Below are positions 1-5,022 of a stretch of DNA of 5,022 nt, piece after piece. The DNA lies in assembly GCA_031259095.1 (NCBI GenBank), contig JAIRLW010000230.1:1-5022 (forward strand), read 5' to 3'. How positions within the stretch are numbered: the first letter of the stretch is position 1; every line of letters begins with the position of its first letter. The stretch is from Planctomycetaceae bacterium (GTDB lineage Bacteria; Planctomycetota; Planctomycetia; Pirellulales; Thermoguttaceae). The notes under the pieces are model-generated. The model was not told where the DNA came from. It saw only the letters and a list, made by a program, of their open reading frames with translations, and did no database searches. A program made the position numbers and the translations under genes.

Positions 1-179
1 TTCCCAATATTTTTGTAAAACGGCGGCAGGCGAAATATCACAAATGAAGCCTCCAAAATACTCAACCATTCCTGTACCGTGTGATAAGAAACTCCAATCT
101 CGCCCGACAACGCTGTTGCACCGGAAAAAGTTGAGATAACCGCAAAATTTCTGTTGATAATTTTCTTTCTATCATCATG
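1..179 (-). pseudogene. Remnant of a COG1373-type AAA ATPase (DUF4143 region), 5'-truncated
   Basis: Reading the minus strand from 179 to the window edge gives an open frame of about 59 residues immediately after a TAA at 182-180. Its readable part includes SGEIGVSYHTVQEWLSILEA and then SFVIFRLPPFYKNIG. This matches the part of COG1373 ATPases (AAA_14 plus DUF4143, normally about 380-450 residues) where a winged-helix-like GVS..TV..WL.ILEAS segment is followed by a LPP(Y/F)..N.GKR motif. There is no start codon in the frame, no ATPase domain upstream, and the segment before GEIGV looks shorter than usual, so the gene appears decayed. The 3' part lies outside the window, so its state there is unknown. 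These ATPases are commonly found as scattered, often broken copies. I am confident of the family, less so of how much survives. Confidence 0.72.
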
Positions 180-328
180 TTATCATAGTATGAACATTGT
201 TTTTACCGATTAGAAATGAAACTTCCGATTGGTATAACGTACAGCGAATGTAATATTTTTTCAATATCTTTTAATAATGTTCGGCGTGTTTTTACGATTT
301 GTTGTGATGTTTATTTTCAATTACTGTA
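180..328. other. AT-rich spacer without a recognisable gene
   Basis: This 149-nt stretch follows the stop of the large gene on the minus strand and precedes the DUF4143 remnant. All frames are interrupted early and I find no family match. It holds only a weak all-AT hairpin candidate around 252-270 (ATATT/AATAT arms) and a direct repeat of CCGATT near 207-229. Neither is a convincing terminator. It may contain eroded 5' sequence of the ATPase gene. Confidence 0.6.
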
Positions 329-3300
329 CTATTTTGATTCCGGTTTGAAGCGTTGGTAAGCCCACGCCGCAAGCGACAGGAAAATTGCCAACACAAATAC
401 CGCGCCGAAACGGTAAATCTCGTGAACTCCCGCCATGTCAACAAATAAGATTTTTGTTAAAGTAACAGCAAATAACAAAATTGCCATCCAGCGTAACACG
501 GATGAACGCCAAACAAAACCGATAAAAATCAACATGCCGGCAAAAACCGACCAAAGAATGGACAAACTCATTTGCGCTTTCCACGCTTCGCTTTCCGCTC
601 CCTGAAGCAATCGAACCGCCTTGAAACATTCCAACGATAACGCCTGCCAAAGAAAGACAACTCCAAAAAACGCAATAACACGATAAATGTTGCGCTCGGT
701 AATGTCTTTTTTATCAAGTGTCGGAATTAAATAAACGCCGATAAATATCAATACAAACGCCAAGAGGCAAAGCGAAAATACGTAAGGATTTAAAAACGGC
801 GTTAAAGAATCCGGCCGCGTCCAAAGTTCTTCCGGCAATACTTTTAATAACGTTAATAATGCCAAACCGACCGACAGAATACGGAACGGTTTAGATCGGA
901 ATGTTCCGGCAATAATTGCTCCGATTATTGCCAGAAGCGACCAGAATACGGTAAGCGATACTGCGGCGAGGAATTGATGATTGGACCAATCGGTACGAAT
1001 ATCGAAATAAGTGAAACATTCAATCGATAACGCCGCCCACAACAGAACGGCTCCCGAAATACCGAACGATAAAAAACTAATTCGTTCACGCTGATTTTGC
1101 AACGGACGCAAACGCAGCGTCCACACCGCAACAGCAATCATTACCGTTGATGGAATAAAAATACTGATAAAATAGGGATTGAGTAACGGAATTTCAAATG
1201 CCGGACGGCAGAATAAGACGAGGCAAATTATTTCCGAAACGGTAATAGCAAAAACCAGTAATCCGAAACCGCGAAGCCAAACAGATTGACAGGTCATTCC
1301 GATCACAATCAATATTCCGCCAAACACCGTCCAAAGAATCGGGAGCGACGTAAGAGCGAGGAATTGGTGATTAGATAAATTGGTACGAATATCGAAATAA
1401 GTGAAACATTCAATCGATAACGCCGTCCACAACAGAGCGGTTCCCAAAATACCGAACGAAAAGAAAATATGGCGTTCCTGTTGATTTTCCAATGGATACA
1501 GGCGAGTCATCCATACCGCAACAGAAATCATCATCGCCGACGGAATAAAAACGCTGATAAAACAAGGATTGAGTAACGGAATTTCAAATGCCGGACGGCG
1601 GAATAAAACGAGACAAATTATTTCCGCAACGGTAACGGCAAAAACCAGTAATCCGAAACCGCGAAGCCAAACAGATTGACCCGCTGTTCCGATCATGATC
1701 AACATTCCGCCGAACAATGTCCAAAGAATCGGCAATGATGCTGTTGCAATAAATAGTTGTATTGCCGGATCGGCAGAGAACGGATTTTTGTGAAAATAAG
1801 CGAAACATTCAACCGACAAAAATATCCAGAACAACATCATCCCCGATAAACTCGTGTACAAAAATGCGTCTCGCTCTGTTTTATCCTCTGCCGGTTTAAT
1901 CCGAATCGTCCAGATTCCGGTAAACATCACCGTTAATACCGGAACAAGCATAGTGATAAAATACGGATTGATAAACGCAATATTGTAATCGGGACGGTGT
2001 AAAAGTTCCATACTTGCAATTTTGATTAGCGTTCCAAAAAAGACAACAAGACCGCAACCCCGCAAAACTTTTTCCTGAAACAATATTCCCAACACAAACA
2101 AGATAAGAGCGTAACACGTCCAGAGAACCGACAACGTTCCCCGCGTGGCATTGGATTTTATGGTATCATTTATTGTTTCTACCGGAATCGGTAACAGAGT
2201 AGGATTGTGCATAAAAAATTGGTAACATTCGACCGATAAAACGCCCAGTAACAGAAAAATTCCCGCAACGCCCAAAACGCCTTCCTCAACAGTTTCATCA
2301 GTCAATCGTTTGCTTCGCCGTTCCTGAACAGCAACACCGATCAAAACGAAACTCGAAAAAATGATGACCGGACAAAACGGATTAAAAATAGGTTCTGAAA
2401 AATATTCTCTTGAAAAGAAATTGGTCAGCATTTTTATTATGACTATAAAAAACGCAAACAAGGCGGCATTTCGCAAGGCAGACGAACGGAAGACAACACC
2501 GGTCTCAAACAACAGTAACACTAAAAGAGTCCAGAGAACCGTGAGCAGAAGCGGCGCCCAATGATCGTGAGGAATGTAAAGTTCGGGACGAAGTGTAAAA
2601 TATTGCAACAATTCTACGGACAGGAACAAAATCATAAAACCGTAACTTATCAGACCAAGCCAAAAATTAAACGTAATTTGAGATTGCTTGTTTTCCGTTG
2701 CGAGCAGCCGATGAGTCAGAACGGTTGAAAAAATAGAAACAGAAATCGCCGCGAATGAAGGTAAATCGAAAAAGGAAAAAACCGGTAATCGTGTTAAAAT
2801 CGAAACGGAATGAGTTGAGGCTGCCGGTTCAAAAATATCGTACAATAAACGGACAACGCCGAGCGTTATAAAAACGAGTGCCATAACGCGAAAAGTTTTA
2901 TTGTCTTGCCGATGCCCGAAATACCACAATCCGGCAAATACTGTAACCCATCCGAGCGTCAAGCATGCGGCGTCGAAATGAAGCGGAATCCCAATTGCGA
3001 CAAATCCCAACGCAATAACTGTTGCGGCAGCCGGAGCCGCTTTCCAATAGGCGGATAATTTTTGTTCAATATCATTATTCCAGATTCTTGCAAGATGCCG
3101 TGAATAAAATACAGCGAGCAATCCGTACCAAGCCGCCCCGATAAATGCGGTAACGCCAAGCCATGAACCGAATGTTAAATCGTTACGTAATAATTGCCAA
3201 ATTGTTCCGAAAAGAATGATCGGCGAAAGAATCGCCCGCATGGCGTCATCCCAAGTCGGTAAAGCGTGAATTCGCGGAATCATCGCGGCAATTGTTGTAT

Positions 3301-4687
3301 CGGTAAGATAAACAAGATAAAATAGTCCGTGAAAAATCAAAACAGCTGCAAGTTTTTCCGGCGGAACAGAATGAACCGGAGAATAATACTGTAAATACCA
3401 CATCCAAAATTCTATTTGTGTACCGAAAAAAGCAAGAAATCCTATCGGAGACCGTTGCAACAAATTGACAAGAATTATTGTTCCAATATTCAAAATAATC
3501 AGATACGTAAATAATTCGGCGTAACGATCCGTTCCTTCCGAAAGAAGCAGCGGAACGGCAAGACCGCCGAGAATGGAAATGATACCGAGTAATTTCGACG
3601 TGTAATGCCATGCGAGTAAAAAAGAACCAAAAATGATAAACGGCATGAGAACGCCTGCCGTTGAAACGGAAATTAATTTGTAAAACGCAAATGAAGCGTA
3701 ACCCGCCTGAAACAAAATAATGATTCCTGCACTGGAAAGCATGGTGGAAAAGCGTTGCCAACCGTTGTTCCAAAAATACTTTCCGGCTCCGAGAAACGCG
3801 GCTCCGAAAACCGCAATCCCGCAAACTTTAAGTTCGGGACCAATCCAACCGGATTGAACCGCGTGCCGGATAAACAACGCCGCTGAAACAATAAATCCCA
3901 ATACCGCAACCCAACCAAGAAGTTTACGACCAATCCAAAGTTCAACTGATTGCCAAACAATACTGTCTTCTTTTGAATATGTTACGGAATTTGTCTTTTC
4001 CCATTCTTCATCTGTTCGCGGTTTTTTAACCGGTAACGGTGTAAAAGCAGGAGAATCTGTTGTTGCGTCAACTATTGCCGTTGCTGCTGTTGTTACGGAT
4101 TCGGTTGGTATTGTTACAGATTCAGTTGCTGTCAACGGTAACGGCGGCGGAGTTGGCGATTGTATTGGCGTTGGAATTGGAACAAATTCTTGATTCGGAA
4201 TTTGCGAATCGGACGGCGTTTCGTTTTTGGTTGCATTTTTCAACGGAATTGCTTTTGCCCATTGTAATTCCGTTCGTAACGCCGAATCGGTAATCATTGC
4301 TGCGTCATCAATTTCCGGCGGATATTGTTTGTTCGCTCGCTCCTTTGCAATTTGTGTTGCAGTCAAAATGCTTTTTGCGGTTTCTGTTGTTTTAACTGTT
4401 TCCGTCGTTCCGGTATTTTCTATAGTTTTTGTTATAGAAAGATCGTCCGTTTTTTTCGCCGATAACGATATTTGACTTTGCAACATCGATTCGAGACGCT
4501 CTTTTTGCTCTTCTAATTCACGAATACGCGACTTGTAAGAGTCGGTAAAATTATTGTTTCGATTTGTGTATTTTTTTTGTTCTTCCAATTCACGAAGACG
4601 CGAATGGAGACTGCAACACCAAATAAACGCAATCGGTCCCATGATAAAAAGACCAAGAACACAAATTCCCATTAAAATGTATTCCAT
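329..4687 (-). CDS. Giant DUF2339-family polytopic membrane protein with amplified C-terminal modules
   Basis: The product has 1452 residues and ends in TAG at 331-329. Residues 4-24 are a hydrophobic anchor, 28-75 a charged coiled coil, 76-245 a Thr/Pro-rich low-complexity linker, and about 250-1446 a polytopic region with some 35-40 hydrophobic segments. Family recognition rests on the core: SVELWIGRKLLGWVAVLGF (247-265), GWIGPELKV (280-288), a Gly/Tyr-rich helix with LFQAGYASFAFYKLI (325-339) and LGGLAVPLLL (373-382). The C-terminus has the family's LR..(I)LLF..T.TK pattern (1399-1412) and a closing YQRFK. Function of DUF2339 proteins is not established; inner-membrane location is inferred. 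Family members are, from memory, usually about 600-1100 residues, so this one is long, and the excess lies in repeated modules from residue 689 onward. The ATG at 4687 is favoured because it begins the anchor; Met6 is the only near alternative. No Shine-Dalgarno sequence precedes it. No adjacent co-directional intact gene is seen, so no operon context is available. Confidence 0.93.
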   Translation of the reverse strand: MEYILMGICVLGLFIMGPIAFIWCCSLHSRLRELEEQKKYTNRNNNFTDSYKSRIRELEEQKERLESMLQSQISLSAKKTDDLSITKTIENTGTTETVKTTETAKSILTATQIAKERANKQYPPEIDDAAMITDSALRTELQWAKAIPLKNATKNETPSDSQIPNQEFVPIPTPIQSPTPPPLPLTATESVTIPTESVTTAATAIVDATTDSPAFTPLPVKKPRTDEEWEKTNSVTYSKEDSIVWQSVELWIGRKLLGWVAVLGFIVSAALFIRHAVQSGWIGPELKVCGIAVFGAAFLGAGKYFWNNGWQRFSTMLSSAGIIILFQAGYASFAFYKLISVSTAGVLMPFIIFGSFLLAWHYTSKLLGIISILGGLAVPLLLSEGTDRYAELFTYLIILNIGTIILVNLLQRSPIGFLAFFGTQIEFWMWYLQYYSPVHSVPPEKLAAVLIFHGLFYLVYLTDTTIAAMIPRIHALPTWDDAMRAILSPIILFGTIWQLLRNDLTFGSWLGVTAFIGAAWYGLLAVFYSRHLARIWNNDIEQKLSAYWKAAPAAATVIALGFVAIGIPLHFDAACLTLGWVTVFAGLWYFGHRQDNKTFRVMALVFITLGVVRLLYDIFEPAASTHSVSILTRLPVFSFFDLPSFAAISVSIFSTVLTHRLLATENKQSQITFNFWLGLISYGFMILFLSVELLQYFTLRPELYIPHDHWAPLLLTVLWTLLVLLLFETGVVFRSSALRNAALFAFFIVIIKMLTNFFSREYFSEPIFNPFCPVIIFSSFVLIGVAVQERRSKRLTDETVEEGVLGVAGIFLLLGVLSVECYQFFMHNPTLLPIPVETINDTIKSNATRGTLSVLWTCYALILFVLGILFQEKVLRGCGLVVFFGTLIKIASMELLHRPDYNIAFINPYFITMLVPVLTVMFTGIWTIRIKPAEDKTERDAFLYTSLSGMMLFWIFLSVECFAYFHKNPFSADPAIQLFIATASLPILWTLFGGMLIMIGTAGQSVWLRGFGLLVFAVTVAEIICLVLFRRPAFEIPLLNPCFISVFIPSAMMISVAVWMTRLYPLENQQERHIFFSFGILGTALLWTALSIECFTYFDIRTNLSNHQFLALTSLPILWTVFGGILIVIGMTCQSVWLRGFGLLVFAITVSEIICLVLFCRPAFEIPLLNPYFISIFIPSTVMIAVAVWTLRLRPLQNQRERISFLSFGISGAVLLWAALSIECFTYFDIRTDWSNHQFLAAVSLTVFWSLLAIIGAIIAGTFRSKPFRILSVGLALLTLLKVLPEELWTRPDSLTPFLNPYVFSLCLLAFVLIFIGVYLIPTLDKKDITERNIYRVIAFFGVVFLWQALSLECFKAVRLLQGAESEAWKAQMSLSILWSVFAGMLIFIGFVWRSSVLRWMAILLFAVTLTKILFVDMAGVHEIYRFGAVFVLAIFLSLAAWAYQRFKPESK
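350..2623 (-). repeat. Array of about 130-residue four-helix modules inside the DUF2339 gene
   Basis: Successive modules lie at residues about 711-825, 850-965, 983-1098, 1113-1228, 1243-1358 and a shorter last one at 1373-1446. Each full module has helix A with an LW/FW start (for example SLPILWT), helix B with LRG.GLLVF..T, helix C opening with an NP dipeptide (FNP, INP, LNP), and helix D ending in LS[V/I/L]E. The closing motif recurs at residues 689, 817, 957, 1090, 1220 and 1350, giving steps of 128, 140, 133, 130 and 130 residues. The first motif (LSVELLQYF) belongs to a helix D before module 1. The last, partial module looks like the normal end of DUF2339 proteins, so the others are best read as inserted or amplified copies of the same unit. 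The periodicity is directly visible; the direction of amplification is inference. Confidence 0.88.
959..1738 (-). repeat. Recent 390-bp tandem duplication (two in-frame copies)
   Basis: Copy one covers 1349-1738 (residues 984-1113) and copy two 959-1348 (residues 1114-1243). Aligned without gaps they match at 100 of 130 residues by my hand count. Exact DNA identity includes 44 nt at 992-1035 versus 1382-1425 and 43 nt at 1248-1290 versus 1638-1680. The offset is exactly 390 nt, a multiple of three, so the reading frame is kept. Similarity drops clearly against the flanking modules, which share only the motif pattern. This supports a duplication much younger than the other modules, or conversion between the two copies. 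Confidence 0.92.
3953..4462 (-). other. Low-complexity Thr/Pro-rich linker of the DUF2339 protein
   Basis: Residues 76-245 lack hydrophobic helices and are rich in Thr, Pro, Ser, Ala and Glu. They include IPTPIQSPTPPPLPL (171-185) and a doubled TESVT (188-192 and 195-199). The segment separates the anchor and coiled coil from the polytopic core and ends in a charged stretch (KKPRTDEEWEKT, 221-232). A flexible spacer between anchor and core is a common layout in DUF2339 proteins. It is probably disordered; which side of the membrane it lies on cannot be read from the sequence. Confidence 0.7.
4499..4603 (-). repeat. Short direct repeat within the coiled-coil segment
   Basis: SRLRELEEQKK (residues 29-39, bases 4571-4603) recurs as SRIRELEEQKE (residues 53-63, bases 4499-4531), 72 nt apart. 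The sequence between them is Asn-rich and not heptad-like (YTNRNNNFTDSYK). The repeat follows directly after the N-terminal membrane anchor. It suggests a small internal duplication of a heptad block that lengthened the coiled coil, which could serve oligomerisation or a partner contact; that role is inferred only. Confidence 0.7.
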
Positions 4688-4763
4688 ATAATTTTCGTAA
4701 TTATTGAGCGGAATTTTCGTTTTTTTCCGATTAAGGTAATGATTGATAATAAGGATACGTTTT

Positions 4764-4792
4764 TACTCAATACGCAGTACTCAATTACTCAA
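4764..4792. repeat. Three direct copies of a TACTCAA heptamer upstream of the DUF2339 gene
   Basis: TACTCAA occurs at 4764-4770, 4778-4784 and 4786-4792, which is 77-105 nt upstream of the start codon of the large gene. On the minus strand each reads TTGAGTA. Spacings are 14 and 8 nt, not a helical-turn multiple. The cluster could be an operator, part of a promoter, or a remnant of a simple-sequence or mobile repeat. The repeats are directly visible; any function is inferred. Confidence 0.5.
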
Positions 4793-4828
4793 CCTATTTC
4801 CAATTCCGCAGGGATGAGACTTTATGAA

Positions 4829-4846
4829 CCCGATGCTTTAGCATGG
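4829..4846 (+). other. Short imperfect hairpin (ATGC-TTTA-GCAT core)
   Basis: The sequence CCCGATGCTTTAGCATGG can fold as ATGC/GCAT around a TTTA loop, extended by CC/GG with one bulged G. It is followed by a T-rich stretch (TTATTTAT), but the stem is short and the T run is broken, so a terminator is doubtful. It could be a degenerate copy of a palindromic interspersed repeat. The pairing is real in the sequence; the role is unknown. Confidence 0.3.
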
Positions 4847-4855
4847 TTATTTATC

Positions 4856-4969
4856 TTAACTCAATTTACGCAATGATGCAATAACCTGTTTACGATGCAA
4901 CAACAACAGCATAACCAAAATCCACTGATATATTACAAAAGTTTCAATTTTATTTTTCGCCAACCTCAT
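4856..4969 (-). CDS. Doubtful 37-residue ORF with one hydrophobic segment
   Basis: An ATG at 4969 opens a 37-codon frame ending in TAA at 4858-4856. The product begins MRLAKNKIETFV, has a hydrophobic stretch (FVIYQWILVMLLLL, residues 11-24) and a basic tail (HRKQVIASLRKLS). A weak AGG lies seven bases before the ATG, and an in-frame TAG just upstream fixes this start. It resembles a tiny single-span membrane peptide and lies upstream of, and co-directional with, the large gene, about 168 nt away. I recognise no family. An AT-rich spacer readily yields such frames by chance, so this is a candidate only. Confidence 0.17.
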   Translation of the reverse strand: MRLAKNKIETFVIYQWILVMLLLLHRKQVIASLRKLS

Positions 4970-5022
4970 TTTTACCTAATTTTTTCTGAACGATTCACCA
5001 AAAAACCTCAGTAGCAGTAAAT

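Larger units (their letters stand above)
4688..5022. other. Upstream intergenic region of the DUF2339 gene
   Basis: This 335-nt AT-rich stretch contains no long ORF on either strand. Immediately before the ATG, on the minus strand, the sequence is AT-rich (AATTACGAAAATTAT) without a purine-rich ribosome-binding site. A possible promoter reads TTGAGT, about 16 nt, then TATCAA on the minus strand around 4742-4769, but it is a poor match to sigma-70 boxes. The region also holds the TACTCAA repeats, an imperfect hairpin and a doubtful small ORF, listed separately. Confidence 0.6.

Noticed and set aside
252..270. AT-only inverted repeat as a terminator for the large gene
   Set aside because: The stem is about five A-T pairs without G-C content and has no clean U run on the minus strand, so it is too weak to call.
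959..1738. Tandem repeat read as a CRISPR array or an insertion sequence
   Set aside because: There are only two long copies with no spacers, both in frame within one coding sequence, and no transposase or terminal inverted repeats.
350..2623. The array as a multi-subunit ion pump or a polysaccharide polymerase
   Set aside because: The repeats and glutamates invite such ideas, but no known catalytic or transport signature is visible and DUF2339 has no established activity, so no function is assigned.
3246..3824. Plus-oriented reading of a 192-residue frame overlapping the large gene, and other overlapping frames inside 438-4475
   Set aside because: They lie wholly inside the DUF2339 gene in other frames, have no family signature, and are rich in Cys, Arg and Ser typical of shadow translations; the repeated ones only mirror the 390-bp duplication.
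4814..4876. A 20-codon plus-strand ORF beginning MRLYEPDALAW
   Set aside because: It is very short, has no ribosome-binding site beyond a chance GGG, and covers the hairpin; no reason to treat it as coding.

Overview
The window is dominated by one very large membrane-protein gene on the minus strand (4687 down to 329, 1452 residues). It is recognisable as a member of the DUF2339 family (COG5373-type predicted membrane proteins). The protein has an N-terminal membrane anchor, a short coiled coil, a Pro/Thr-rich linker and then a polytopic body with roughly 35 to 40 hydrophobic segments. The most distinctive feature is its C-terminal half. A module of about 130 residues with four membrane segments, ending in an LS[V/I/L]E motif, is repeated five times and followed by a final partial copy that resembles the usual C-terminus of the family. 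Two neighbouring copies are about 77% identical in protein and share 43- and 44-nt exact DNA blocks at a 390-nt offset, so amplification appears to be recent or ongoing.

Layout by + coordinate. Positions 1-179 hold a minus-strand remnant of a COG1373-type AAA ATPase (DUF4143 region), cut off at its 5' side and running off the left edge. Positions 180-328 are AT-rich spacer with no gene and no convincing terminator. Positions 329-4687 are the DUF2339 gene. Positions 4688-5022 are AT-rich upstream sequence with three copies of a TACTCAA heptamer, a short imperfect hairpin and one doubtful 37-residue ORF with a hydrophobic stretch.

The organism cannot be named. The sequence is moderately AT-rich, has wide spacers, and lacks a Shine-Dalgarno sequence before the large gene. 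Together with the DUF2339 giant and a decayed DUF4143 ATPase, this would fit an anaerobic or host-associated bacterium, perhaps of the Planctomycetes/PVC group, but that is a weak inference. No operon can be shown, because the large gene stands alone between non-coding spacers. I see no CRISPR array, tRNA, rRNA or intact mobile element.
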